This document shows positions 1-11,355 of a stretch of DNA of 64,000 nt, one piece after another. Made by a program: the position numbers and the translations under genes. The notes under the pieces are model-generated. The model had not been told where the DNA came from. It saw nothing but the letters and a program-made list of their open reading frames with translations, and searched no databases. The first letter of the stretch is position 1. Every line of letters starts with the position of its first letter. Source of the DNA: Glandiceps talaboti (taxonomy: Eukaryota; Hemichordata; Enteropneusta; Spengelidae); NCBI RefSeq assembly GCF_964340395.1, contig NC_135570.1:10284822-10348821 (forward strand), written 5' to 3'.

Positions 1-10
1 TACTATAAAT

Positions 11-725
11 AACAATCACAATGACTGTCTGTCAAGTCGTACACACACGTATTGCCATGCTTATGAGTTTTCATTGTTTTTAGTTGTGCACCTGTTGCGT
101 ACAAATTGATAGATACCTGACCATGGTTGGGTCTAGAACGCAGTACATGTCCCTAGGCTGAGACCAATCCTCTGACCCCCACGCCACGCTAACTTTGTGA
201 TTTGTGAAAATTCTATTCATTTTTTTTCATTAACATGATTAGGAATAAATGTACGGGGTTATGTAACAGAGCTGCATGATAATTATGATGACGGGCTGTG
301 AAAAAAAACTTAAAACTCGTCGAATTCATCTCGGACAAAATAACGGATCCATACAACGGACGTACTTATCCTACGTCCGTTGTATGGATCCGTTATTTTG
401 TCCGAGATGAATTCGACGAGTTTTAAGTTTTTATTCACAGCCCGTCATCATAATTATCATGCAGCTCTGTTACATAACCCCGTACATTTATTCCTAATCA
501 TGTTAATGAAAAAAAATGAATAGAATTTTCACAAATCACAAAGTTAGCGTGGCGTGGGGGTCAGAGGATTGGTCTCAGCCTAGGGACATGTACTGCGTTC
601 TAGACCCAACCATGGTCAGGTATCTATCAATTTGTACGCAACAGGTGCACAACTAAAAACAATGAAAACTCATAAGCATGGCAATACGTGTGTGTACGAC
701 TTGACAGACAGTCATTGTGATTGTT
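11..725. repeat. 715-bp near-perfect palindrome (354-bp arms, 7-bp loop)
   Basis: The arm at 11-364 is the reverse complement of 372-725, with a 7-base loop (CTTATCC) at 365-371. I found one mismatch in the whole arm, in the A-run at 301-308 against 428-435. Flanks (TACTATAAAT on the left, CAAAAGATTT on the right) show no target duplication. No coding potential is evident. It may be a recent fold-back element or inverted duplication, or an artefact of library or assembly fold-back. Confidence 0.95.
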
Positions 726-1750
726 CAAAAGATTTCAGACACTTCTGGTTGTGTTGTATTACATTGTAATTGGAAAATTTCCTAATGTAACTTGAATCTC
801 AGACCACCAAGTAAATTCTTGTTTCTTGGTCTCAGCTGGCCTGGTGATGATTGAAACAATGGGGACGAGACAAAGATTATAACTGCAGTTTAATAGTAAG
901 GGAGGATATGTGTACTCTAAATTTGAAAGTATGTGTATTCTAATTGAAAGGCTGGGATTTAACAGGTTTGTAGGTACAATGTCATTCAAAGGGGTGTACT
1001 TTTTTGACATCTCAGTTTGAAATGGGGATGTGTTTCTGCATTTGTTTAATTTGGGATCATATTAAACCGAGATTCATATTTTTTTGCAAATTGTATGTGA
1101 GTTGTATAAATAATTGGATTACAATACTACAGGGCCTGGTGTCATTTATAGATAGGCTTATTATTTCTTTTACATACTTTCTTTTGATACCTTATCTGTC
1201 AGGATCTTCACCTCATTTTCTGCTGTCGATGTTTCAAACCTCTACTTACGCAAATAAAAAAAAATAGTGTGTTTCTGATAATCTGACCGACCCTAGTTAA
1301 GCCTTCGACCCTAAACATTTTTGCATGCAAACAGGTAAAATGGTAACAAGTTACTTCTATTTCTGTGTACACCTTCATGCCTTTGCCTCATCTGTGGCCA
1401 CTTTATAAAAAATTGTATTCCAGAGAGAAACCAGGTCTTTTTAGACTATAACAGTACAGTCTGCATAACGTGTTCGTCTGCTTAACTTATAAATGTAATT
1501 GTGTCTTCATTTACTTCGTTTACACCTCATCAAACTCTCAAGGAAGTATTAACACTGACAAAAATCTTATTTTGGGTCGAAATAATTTTAGATTCCGACC
1601 TACCTACCCATTTTTCTGAAGTCATGATATCAGAAACAAACATTTTTTTTTATTTTGCCTTAACCATATTATCCAATCATTGAATGTCTTTGATTTGTAC
1701 AAAGTATTTGTAAAGTTTTCAACTAAAAATGTATTTGATTTTGTTCTCAG
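726..1750. other. 5' flank of the first gene, nothing recognised
   Basis: AT-rich sequence between the palindrome and the first recognised coding exon. Small ORFs here lack splice context or similarity. It may hold the promoter and a non-coding 5' exon, because the first coding exon starts one base before its ATG, directly after an acceptor-like TTCTCAG. Confidence 0.4.
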
Positions 1751-1751
1751 A

Positions 1752-4700
1752 ATGCCTTCAGATAATGAATACAGTCGGAGGAGAGACAAAACATCTTCAC
1801 TCAGGAGTAGAAAAAAGAATCGTAAAACTAGAACAGAGAGAGATAAACAAAGATGTCAGCGAGATAAGAGTAGAGAGAAGAAGGTATATATGTGTATTGA
1901 ATGAGTTACAAAATGGCCTCAAAAAGATTTCACAAAGACAGTCAAAGTCAATATTTGAAATTATTGCATTTCCCCAAAGGAGTGGCATACTCCCTGAAGT
2001 TTGAAATGGGATGTGGTGCACAGATTTAAAAGCATTTAATGCTATTCATTCATAAAATTCTCAGCCAATTGCAAACATTATGGTTCTTAGGGGATTTCTA
2101 GTTTATTGGTGGCATCTAGTCTAATCATTGTAGGGAATATAATATAACTTACTTTAATTCTTTGTTCATCTCCATGTTAGAAGTTAGTGGACCCAACACT
2201 AAAACAAGACTTTAGAAGACATCTCAACAGAGCAGATGATAATGTTTCGATGGTAAGTAAATGTGATATTTCTACCTGCATGTTATCATTGTTGCATTTA
2301 CTGTTTTAGTGAAATATAACCATGTGGTTCCAACTCACTGCTGACAGGTTTCAATCAAGTAAATTCTGGTATGTCTTGTAATGGTCCATGGTTGTCAGAG
2401 TGTACTCTTGAAGACTTGGACCGATAGGCAAAATCAACAAATCTAAACGTCAGTTAGGATAGTGGAATAGTGTAGTAGCGATGGTCATTCAAGTCCACAA
2501 GTAGGCTAGTAGGTCATAGGCCAAAGTACTTAATAAATCATATCATATCATATATCATATGTATCGTCATAAGGATAAAGTTTTAATCTTTTCTATCACT
2601 CTTAGCAATCAAGGGGAAAGAAAGATTCTAAGGACAGAAATACCCTAGCTGTTATAACACACAACAGACTAACAGTAAGTTTTATATATTACTTATGTTG
2701 CTTTATGTCAGACCTGTAAGGACCAAAGTGTACCTGGTGGGTGTAGGATTAGAGCCTGAAGTTGAAAATAACAGTGAAAGATATGTGAAAAATGTAGAGG
2801 AACATTGAGAATAAAATTCCATTGGCTAAAAGAACTTAGGTGCTGTGACTATAACTCAAAGATAAAAAGAAACCACAGAAAGAAAATCATTTCAAGTAAC
2901 ATACAAAGATATAGACTATAAGATATGTTGTATCACTCCGCCCTGATCACTGACCTGCTCTAAAAAGGGTTGACTGATGTGTGAGGGCGCTCTGTCATTG
3001 CATACCTTACAGACTTGAGAGAGGGATTGACTGATGTGAGGGTGCCCTGTCATGGTATACCTTACTAGACCAACAAAGATAAAACCAAAGAAACTTTACT
3101 TTTTGTAGGTATGTAATGTTGCTATGTATCTTTGCAGTGTCTGTTTAAACTAGTATTCTGTTTTGCAGAGAGGACTTGGAATTTACAACAAAGGGAAGAA
3201 ATCTGACACCATATTAAGAGGTATGTTAATAATTAAATTACTACTTGTAAAATGCACTCAAATAGTCATTTCAATCTAGAGATTTAACAGTGCAAACTAT
3301 TCTGACTATAGTATAACAAATTTCTAAATCATTGTCAGTTTTATTTGGAGGTTCTAAAGACAGAATATAGTGACATCTGTATGTAACTCAGTATTAACTG
3401 TAGTTGGGATGGTTTTCTACATCAAATATTTTCAATGCATTCCTCTTGAATGTCAGCTTGGAATGCTTGACAGGCAGATGTGAGCAATTATCTATTGTTT
3501 GGGTTGTTTTTCTCCATCAGAACCTTTAATATATAAATCTGGTGTTTCCCAGGCCAGTGATAAAACAATCCAGTGGTCCTGCAGCAAAATCTGGTGTTTC
3601 CTCAGCCAGTGACTAAAATAATCCAGTGATCCTATGATCCTGCACCATACTTTCCAAGACAAGTGACAAAATAATCTAGTGCTGCAGACAAACTGAGGGG
3701 TGCACAGATAAGTGACTAATATAATGGGTGGTCCTGTAGCCCAAACCAGATCTAGTGACAAGAGACTAAAATAAATATAATCTAGTGGTCCTGCAGCCAA
3801 ATCTAGTTGCCCTGCAGCCAGATCTAGTGGTGCCCAGACAAGTGACTAAAATAATCTCAGCTAGTGGTCCTGCAGCCAAATCTAGTTGTCCTGCAGTCAG
3901 ATCTACTGGTCCCCAGACAAGTGACTAGCATAATCTAGTTGTCTTGCAGCCATATCTACTGGTGCCCAGACAATTGCTGTTAAATTTCCAATCGGAAACA
4001 TGGTGAAAAATCATGTGCATTTCAGATCTATATTGTTGCAGATTAGTTGATAGGTATTAAAATATACTTTACAGGAGGTTCACCAGTAATTATGTATTGT
4101 TAAATTTACCAATTTTGAAATTAAAACTGGCAGCTGAAAAAATAGGTTGCTGGGTTGTTTGGTTGCACAACTTGACCCTTTTCTGTCATTGTCACTGGTA
4201 ACAATGTTTAGATTATGACTTCTAAATTATAGCTAATCACAACTATTTTGTACGAGGAGCATCCATGAATTAACTTCATATTGCAGGCTTGATTATAAAC
4301 TTTCACCACAGTGTAACTGTTTCATACTCATTATGGTGCCATCTAATACTAAATCATGCCAAGAAGTTATGTTATACTTTTCCATCAGGCAATGAGATTT
4401 CTGTTTTGAGTTACGAATTACATGTAACTAAAAACAGATTTGTTTCTTTCAAGATGGTATGCCTGTGTCAGAGGACACTAAACGTAAAGCAGCTGAAGAT
4501 ATAGCCAAGATACTAGATTTATCTGATGCTGGTTTAAACCCAGTGGCTAGTCTAGATACATTGGATCATAAACTTGATGAAGGAAATGATGCAGTAAACA
4601 TGGAATGGAATGAAAGCACAAATGTAGTGGTTCAACATAATCCAGGTGGTGGCTGTCAGGGTACTAGAAGACGGAAGCATCCACAGTTGTCAATGTCTGC

Positions 4701-4943
4701 TAGGTAAGAAATGATTACTTGAAATCTACCCCTTCCCCCCTTTCCACACAGAGTAAGGTAATGGTACAACTAGAAGTTATCACCTGGAATTAACCCCCCC
4801 CACCACCACCACCACCACCACACACACATGTACAACTAGACAACTACAAATTAAATCACCCCCACCACACACACAGACAGACACACACACACAGACACAC
4901 ACACAGACACACACACACACGCACACACACACACACAAACACA

Positions 4944-4979
<36 letters not shown>

Positions 4980-7900
4980 AACACACACACACACACACTA
5001 TTTTATAATTTGTGAGAAACCAGTCATGATAAACAGGTGTCTTTACTAGGTATCTCAGGTTAACATCTCTATTTTCAATTCCAGTCATTGTCCAGAAATG
5101 GATGCAGTGATGGAGATCGATGAAATGACTACAGTACATGATAAATCATCTGATGAAATGCCAGAGGTAATTTACAATAATTTCTTTCTATATATTTTGT
5201 GATGTTGATGTATAAATGATACTAGTGCAAAGCAGAAAGTTTTAAAAATCATGGCATTTACATGTATATCATTTTTTTTCTACCAATAAACATTATGTTT
5301 GTGTTTGTGTTTGTGTTTGTGTTTGTGTTTGTGTTTGTGTTTGTGTTTGTGTTTGTGTTTGTGTTTGTGTTTGAGTTTGTGTTTGTGTTTGTGTTTGTGT
5401 TTGTCAAGAGACATTATGTTTGCAGCTTGATTCATTGTTTAGAATACAAAGTGTTTCAGTTTAGGAAGAGACTTTGATTTACTTCCAAATTGCCAGTCTG
5501 CATTCACTTTTTAATTAAGATGCATAATTAATACTTGACATGATGTACTGCCCAGACAGTGGCCATAGAGTATTAAGTCTATGAACCCTTGTTTTCATGT
5601 ACAGTTAACTGTTCAATTCATAATATATAATTCATAATATTGTCATGAGTATATAACCCCAACTGCATTCACTAACTATAAATTATGGAGTTGAATAGAG
5701 AAATTTATAACTGTTACCTATTTACAATAGTCTATTGTCAGGTGACTCCAATAGGAGGTTACCTGACCAAATGGCATAACATTAATACACTGTTGATGTC
5801 TTGAGAGATTCAGACAAGAGCTACATCTAGTTGCTTCAAAAACTAGATTTTAAAAAAAGGTCACTTTATCACTAACTATAAATTATGCATTGGATTTCAG
5901 GAAGTACCCATGGAGGCCATAGCTCACAGATTAATATCCAAGATTGATGTCTCAAGCTGCTTTCCAGGAAGAGGTAAAACCATCTATATCATAAGCCATG
6001 ATTTCCAACTTTATAATTATATAATAACGTTTAGTATACCATGCTGGTGTTGTATATTGTACTACTACAATGGCTGTATCGGGGGTGGGGAGGGGTGGTG
6101 CTGCAATTAAAGACATATTTCATTAGTACAAAACACTGCAAATAAACACTGTATTTGAAATTCTCGGCTTCCTGAAAGTTTGAAGTCTGAGTGTGTTCTT
6201 GTGGTAACTTTTAGTTACCCTCTGTGTACACATGTATGAAGAAGCTTAAATATGTAAGAGTTCCATGGGAAATGTCATTGACATGTTATATGATTTCCTT
6301 ATACATATTCATCAGGTTGGTAAAACATAGTAATAATATGTTCTTGTACCACAACCAAGGGTTCCTAGTACTTATGAGTAACGTTTTGCCTGGTCAGGTC
6401 AACAAGCTTTGTCAAACTGCCACCTAGCAGTAAAGCCAGCAAACAGACAGTTTGACATAGCCTGTTGACCTGAATAGGCGAAATGTTGCTCATAAGTAAT
6501 GAGAACCCTTGGTTGTGGTACAAGAACATATTATTACTATAAACTTGTATGTTTGTTTCTGTTTCCTGTATTCTAGATTATCTGTCAGAAGTTAGAGAAA
6601 GACTACAGAGAACAATGAGACATAGGTAAATATGGAAAAAGAATGTAATTTGTTAGTCTAAAAAGATTGTATTCAGTTAGTCAAAAAGACTATATAGTAT
6701 TATGCCATAAGTGTACATGTAGAACATTTATAGAAAGTGTACCGATACTATCAGTAGTTATAACACATCATTTTCATACAGCCTTCAGTTGGCTTAGACT
6801 CATGTATGGACTACTGGTAGTGACCCATGGTGATCACAATTTGCATACAAAGGGCATTATTCATTTTCTATTTCCATAGGGCACTATTACAGTAGCACAA
6901 GACTAGTCCTACCAGTGATTTTGTTCACTCTGGAAAGAATACGTTCTTAGGAATGTGATGTGTCGTAAAACACTTATTGCCTGGCCTTATCTGGGCATTA
7001 GTACATATTATCCCCCATGCTGTTATGTAGCAACTATTTCCCTCAGTTTTCAGCCTAAGGAAATTTGCAAAACAGCCCTCGAGGTAATACATTTACTGAG
7101 AGCTCTCATGGTCAAGCAATAAGTGTATATTATTTATTACCACTCTTAACACCCAAGTGTTTTCACTGCTTGTCACAATCGTTTATAGCATCCATAGCAA
7201 GGGTAAAATAACACTTGTTTAGTTATAAAGACTAGCATATGGATTTCTAAGTGTAGTCATTTTGTAAGTAATGTTGTCAGCTAACAAACAGCAAACTGAT
7301 TACAGTATAATGGGAGTCCCACAACTGTGATTATCTGTAGTCTGAGCAAGATGTAGATATCACATGACATTTATGTGTATTCTCTAGGTATATTATTCTC
7401 GGTTCTCGGTAACTTGTGATTTGTTCTGGTAACATAGTTTACATATAAAATATACGCCGGATAGTGACAAGCAGGGAAAATACATAAGTTGTGTGTTATG
7501 AGTTGTAAGTGATGATCAATGTGTTTAAAGACGTGACAGTTCCTCTTAATGCATAACAATGAGAACTGATGAGGATGAGACTTAGATGTAGCAGTTGAGT
7601 AGTTTAAAGGAAGAGGCCACTACCCAAAATCTAATTAAGTAGCTGGACTTTTAAATCTTAGTTTCAAATTTTAGCATGATGAAAACACCTCCTAGTGAAG
7701 GTTTGCTGACCAATAGGAGTGAATGTGGTACAGTAAGAAGAACATTACACCTGTCAACAGAAAGTAAAGGTAAGTTGATATGGGTTTGTCCATTTTAACA
7801 GTAATAAAAGTACCACCTGGGAAATGTTTGCTGACCAATAGGAGTGAATGTGGTACAGTAAGAAGAACATTACACCTGTCAACAGAAAGTAAAGGTAAGT

Positions 7901-10025
7901 TGATATGGGTTTGTCCATTTTAACAGTAATAAAAGTACCACCTGGGAAATGTTTGCTGACCAATAGGAGTGAATGTGGTACAGTAAGAAGAACATTACAC
8001 CTGTCAACAGAAAGTAAAGGTAAGTTGATATGGGTTTGTCCATTTTAACAGTAATAAAAGTACCACCTGGGAAATGTTTGCTGACCAATAGGAGTGAATG
8101 TGGTACAGTAAGAAGAACATTACACCTGTCAACAGAAAGTAAAGGTAAGTTGATATGGGTTTGTCCATTTTAACAGTAATAAAAGTACCACCTGGGAAAT
8201 GTTTGCTGACCAATAGGAGTGATTATAATATAGTAAAAAGAACAACCTTTCAGGAGAAAGAAATGGTATGTTTCGAGGTTCATCTGAAGAAACTACACTT
8301 TCCACCTTAAAAGGGCAAGTCAGAGCTCATGAAGTTTATTTGGTGTGATTGTCTGTTGTTCCATGTATGTTAATTGAACAGCCCTACCATGCAAGTTAAT
8401 TGAACAGCCCTACCAGGCAAGTTAATTGAACAGCCCTACCAGGCAAGTAGTACTTCCACCACAAAAAATCCCTTGTGTGACTTGTAACTTGAAATAACGC
8501 ATTGATTTATATTTGTCAGTTGCCAGCAGTCAAGACACATATCATAAACCAGTAGAGACCACACTAATGGAAAACCAGGAATCAATTTCAAAAGGAAGAA
8601 CTGACATGAAAGGACCACAGCAGAGTACGTCAACAATCAGTCAACCAGACAAATCAATTCCAACAAGAGAGAGTCAAACTGCAACCGTGAGAAATACACT
8701 ACAACAAAAACACCATGACAGCATACATCTATCACCATGGCAACAGACCCAGACACATGTGAATCAATTTCAGGTATTTCAAAGTTCTCTTGAGTATGAT
8801 AACGTAATAAGTATTAAAAGAACTTTCATATTCTGTCTTCACCTTATTGTCATAGCAAGCAACTATAATTTACTTAATATTCAAACATTTGTAATTTTGT
8901 CACCTAAAGTCAGTGAATTTAAAAAACAAATAGATGTGTATCCTTTGGATTTGATATACACATTTGATATACACTTTCTTTTGAGACCTTTGACCTTGAC
9001 TTTGACCTTGATGGTCTGTTATCAAAATCCAGCCATTTCCTGCATATAACAGTCAAACTTTTAGTATTTATCTGTTGCCACTAATTTCTTCTATGTTAAG
9101 TCACCATTCAGTCACATAGAATGAAAGTATGGGGGTGGGGTGGCTTTATGAATCATGAAGACTTGTTAATGTATTAGTGTATTATAGTTATACTAGTGGT
9201 AGCATAGTGTTTTAGTCTATTGTAGTAGTGTAAGCAATCTGATTAAATCTGGTGTGGTGAAAGCGGCTAGATGCCTTTATTTACCTTTATTTCCATCATT
9301 TTGTGCCGTTTGTTTTATTCCGAGTGATCGCCACCTTCCCACATCTGAACCTGTGTAATAGACAATCCCATTGAATGTCGACAATATTGTAAGGTTTTCA
9401 CAACCAATGAGCACGCTTCAATTTCTCCAGTGTGTGCAGCTGCCAACGTAATGCTCATCCTGATTGGCCAATTGAAAGCGCAAGATTCAAACGCGATTGT
9501 CTATTACACAGGTTCAGATGTGAGAAGGCATCAATCACACGGAACAAAACAAATGACACAAAATGATGGACACATAGAGGTAAATAAAGGCATCTAGCTG
9601 CTTTTACCACATTAGATTTTAATCAGATTGTAGTGTAAGGTAAGTGTAATTTACATGCAGTGTATTGTACAAGTGTAGTGTACTGTACTGTGTCAGTGTT
9701 TACCTGCAAAATTGCTGGAACTTCAGTAACTAGAATATGGCATATTTTCATCATTTGTGCAATTGAGAATGTGTATGTGTAATCAATGCTATCATTGTTT
9801 GATTCCATATAGACAGACGGTACTGATTTCATGAGTGGTCCAAGGATAGGGAAGGACTTGCGAAACCCAAGACAAATGTCAAATACTTACTATATTGATT
9901 CAATTTGGCCATCTGCTGCAGAGATTGAACAAACAGACATCTTACCTGTACGTATTAATGCTTTCTTTTCTTTTCTCCCAAGAAATATTAATAAATAACT
10001 CAATATGTTCTGCCACTATCAACAT

Positions 10026-10082
<57 letters not shown>

Positions 10083-10097
10083 TTCATTATAATCACT

Positions 10098-10153
<56 letters not shown>

Positions 10154-10517
10154 TATTTACAATTACATCTACCATCATCGTCATCATCATCATCATCATC
10201 ATCATCATTTAGTTTTACATCTACCATCACTACCATCATCATCATCATCACTTTATAATAATAAAATTGTACATTTTTTATGATTTCAGTATGAAATTTT
10301 GGATGGTACTAAAGACATCCTTGATGACCTGGAGCGACCTTCATACCATCATAAACAGGGAAATCGTGAGTTGTACCTTGCAACTCGGCTAAGTAAGTGT
10401 GTGAACTCTGACACCGATTCCACTACTGAATATTATGCTCCAGTTGTACCTCTTCCTGAGAAACCATCCATTGAAACACCAAGCCCTCAGAAACTTTTAC
10501 CAATGAGACTGTACTAA
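1752..10517 (+). CDS. Unrecognised 12-exon gene, basic low-complexity protein of about 496 aa
   Basis: Exons: 1752-1883, 2181-2252, 2606-2674, 3169-3220, 4454-4703, 5085-5166, 5901-5973, 6577-6625, 7675-7769, 8520-8773, 9813-9947, 10290-10517. Every intron is GT-AG and every phase joins without a stop, giving 1491 nt including TAA. This is strong evidence for a real gene although I do not recognise the family. The N-terminus is Arg/Lys/Ser-rich (MPSDNEYSRRRDKTSS). It is followed by DFRRHLNRADDNVSM, ITHNRLTRGLGIYNKGKK, an acidic helical stretch (EDTKRKAAEDIAKILDL), a Ser/Thr/Gln-rich centre and a C-terminus ending LPEKPSIETPSPQ...MRLY. No membrane segment, signal peptide or catalytic motif was seen. 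It may be a cytoskeletal or centrosomal-type disordered protein, but that is only a guess. The start could lie upstream, since ATG 1752 sits at the first base or two of its exon. Exon 9 is followed by an exon-derived tandem array. Confidence 0.75.
2181..2674 (+). CDS. Exons 2-3 of the unrecognised gene
   Basis: 2181-2252 encodes KLVDPTLKQDFRRHLNRADD then NVSM. 2606-2674 encodes QSRGKKDSKDRNTLAVITHN then RLT. Both are phase-0 exons with length a multiple of three (72 and 69 nt). They are bounded by TTAG/GTAAGT and TTAG/GTAAGT. They are too short to show as open frames by themselves but join in frame with exons 1 and 4. Confidence 0.75.
2445..2520. mobile_element. Half of a palindromic MITE (family of 46755-46931)
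   Basis: The segment with CAGTTAGGATAGTGGAATAG and AAGTCCACAAGTAGGCTAG matches the right arm of the palindromic element near 46880-46931. Only one arm is recognisable here, so it is a truncated copy in intron 2. Confidence 0.55.
2930..3070. mobile_element. Fold-back MITE, GCATACCTTACAGAC family
   Basis: Contains two side-by-side copies of the module GACTGATGTG...GAGGG...GCCCTGTCAT...ATACCTTAC. The same module recurs at 30007-30070, 33523-33631, 50033-50096 and 62938-63030. In complete copies the ends pair (GTAAGGTATGC with GCATACCTTAC), so this is a small inverted-repeat element. It sits in intron 3 of the first gene. Confidence 0.65.
3536..3975. repeat. Degenerate minisatellite in intron 4
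   Basis: About eight imperfect units built on AATCTAGTGGTCCTGCAGCC and CAGACAAGTGACTAAAATAA, roughly 50-60 bp each. The 102-codon open frame on the opposite strand is a by-product of this repeat. Confidence 0.8.
4790..5000. repeat. (CACA)n and (CCA)n microsatellite
   Basis: CCACCACCACC followed by long CA/CAGA runs in intron 5, ending about 85 bp before the exon 6 acceptor at 5085. Confidence 0.95.
5297..5404. repeat. (GTTTGT)n hexanucleotide microsatellite
   Basis: About 18 near-perfect tandem GTTTGT units in intron 6, interrupted once by GAGTTT. Confidence 0.97.
6327..6540. mobile_element. 214-bp MITE with about 90-bp terminal inverted repeats
   Basis: The left arm starts ATAGTAATAATATGTTCTTG and the right arm ends with its complement. 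The arms continue through CCAAGGGTT and TCAGGTCAACA to the centre with scattered mismatches. A possible 4-bp target duplication AAAC lies at 6323-6326 and 6541-6544. It is in intron 7, only 36 bp before the exon 8 acceptor. Confidence 0.85.
7675..7769 (+). CDS. Exon 9 of the unrecognised gene (founder of the tandem array)
   Basis: Acceptor AAATTTTAG, donor AAAG/GTAAGT. It enters with two bases carried from exon 8 and leaves in phase 1, matching exon 10 at 8520. It encodes MMKTPPSEGLLTNRSECGTV then RRTLHLSTESK. The last about 70 bp and the donor are repeated downstream in a 125-bp array. Confidence 0.75.
7754..8265 (+). repeat. 125-bp tandem array of exon 9 plus its splice sites
   Basis: At least three units are identical over their overlap, with period exactly 125 bp. 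Donor copies AAAG/GTAAGT stand at 7770, 7895, 8020 and 8145. Each unit carries an acceptor-like CATTTTAACAG 32 nt after the previous donor. It then carries 93 nt that stay open and symmetric in phase 1 (7802-7894, 7927-8019, 8052-8144), encoding 31 residues starting VIKVPPGKCLLTNRSECGTV. The final copy (8177-8265) has diverged, has GTATGT as its donor and ends in phase 0, which would not join exon 10. Whether the copies are spliced in as extra exons or lie silent in the intron cannot be told from DNA. Confidence 0.9.
8365..8446. repeat. 26-bp tandem repeat, three units
   Basis: Three copies of GTTAATTGAACAGCCCTACC plus (A/T)GGCAA-like ends, in the intron before exon 10. Confidence 0.85.
8520..8773 (+). 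CDS. Exon 10 of the unrecognised gene
   Basis: Acceptor TATTTGTCAG, donor TTTCAG/GTATTT. It encodes a Ser/Thr/Gln-rich stretch beginning VASSQDTYHKPVETTLMENQ and ending HVNQFQ. It is the largest exon of the gene (254 nt) and looks intrinsically disordered. Confidence 0.75.
9235..9630. mobile_element. 396-bp MULE-like MITE with perfect 9-bp target duplication
   Basis: Terminal inverted repeats of about 130 bp begin CAATCTGATTAAA and end TTTAATCAGATTG. TAGTGTAAG is present at 9226-9234 and 9631-9639, a perfect 9-bp target duplication. Long terminal repeats with 9-bp duplications are the known signature of the Mutator/MuDR superfamily. There is no transposase ORF, so it is non-autonomous. Relatives are at 23355-23849, 44430-44646 and 45380-45493. 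Confidence 0.9.
10021..10250. repeat. (TCA)n trinucleotide microsatellite
   Basis: Two long TCA blocks and shorter ones, ending about 40 bp before the last exon of the first gene. Apparent poly-Ser, poly-Ile and poly-Asp open frames here are artefacts of the repeat. Confidence 0.97.
10290..10517 (+). CDS. Terminal exon of the unrecognised gene
   Basis: Acceptor TGATTTCAG, phase 0. It encodes YEILDGTKDILDDLERPSYH and ends ETPSPQKLLPMRLY with TAA at 10515-10517. This is the best conserved-looking segment, with an acidic helix and then a Pro-rich tail. A polyadenylation signal is not certain; the nearest AATAAA I see is at 11496-11501. Confidence 0.75.
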   Translation, partial: YEILDGTKDILDDLERPSYHHKQGNRELYLATRLSKCVNSDTDSTTEYYAPVVPLPEKPSIETPSPQKLLPMRLY

Positions 10518-11317
10518 ACGTGAGTTATAAATTTATTAGTCCCCAAAGAGTAGACTATTACAGTGGTTCCGTCTGTTGGTCTGTCCGTCCATCTGATATT
10601 GTGATGCCTAGTCAAACGATTAATGCCAAAATATAACTGATGAAAATGCCTGAGGATAGTTTAGAAGTTGCCAAGTAACTCTTGGTTATTCGAGAAACAA
10701 CAGCAGTTTTTATTGCACACCTGGTGTGTATATTTCTAAGGCAGCCAACTAAACTTTTAGGGATTTATAGAATGGTTATATTGTTAGTATTTGTATTTGT
10801 ATTTATTATAATATTTCTACCACTACGCTAATCTATTCTACATTCCTATTACAAATATAAATGGAGCAGTTGATATGTAACCTACTGGGTTTTAGTAGAG
10901 AACTCAGTGACACCTTGTAACCTGGGGCATTTTGAGCTGTATTGATCTGTACTTAGAGATACTTTAATAGCCAACAGGGTTTTCCCCTTTAATCTTTAGA
11001 GTGAGGAGAGACAACGCCACCATTATGGCTGCTATTGGAAGGTTGTAGGGGAGTGTGTCCCCCTCCCATAGGATAAACTGTTTTGAAAATAAGGAGATGT
11101 AGGTCACTTAGAGCCATAAAATATCAAACCATACAAAACATTATAGCAAAGTATACTTGAATATAGTCTTCCCATACCTCAATGAGATTGAATTACCTGG
11201 CTATTGTCCTTATTTTAACTCTTAAATTCTATACATGTATCTATCAACATCTGAGTGTGTGTATATATAAATATATATATTATAGATAGATAGATAGATA
11301 CATACATACATACATAT

Positions 11318-11355
<38 letters not shown>

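Noticed and set aside
1680-1751. In-frame extension of the first exon upstream of 1752
   Set aside because: It crosses TTCTCAG, which is a good acceptor, and has no support as coding. The start could still be further upstream.
7754-8213. Three identical 69-aa open frames on the minus strand
   Set aside because: They are the reverse strand of the 125-bp tandem array. They are identical because the units are, and no other support exists.
10005-10283. Poly-Ile, poly-Ser and poly-Asp open frames
   Set aside because: All come from the (TCA)n microsatellite read in different frames.
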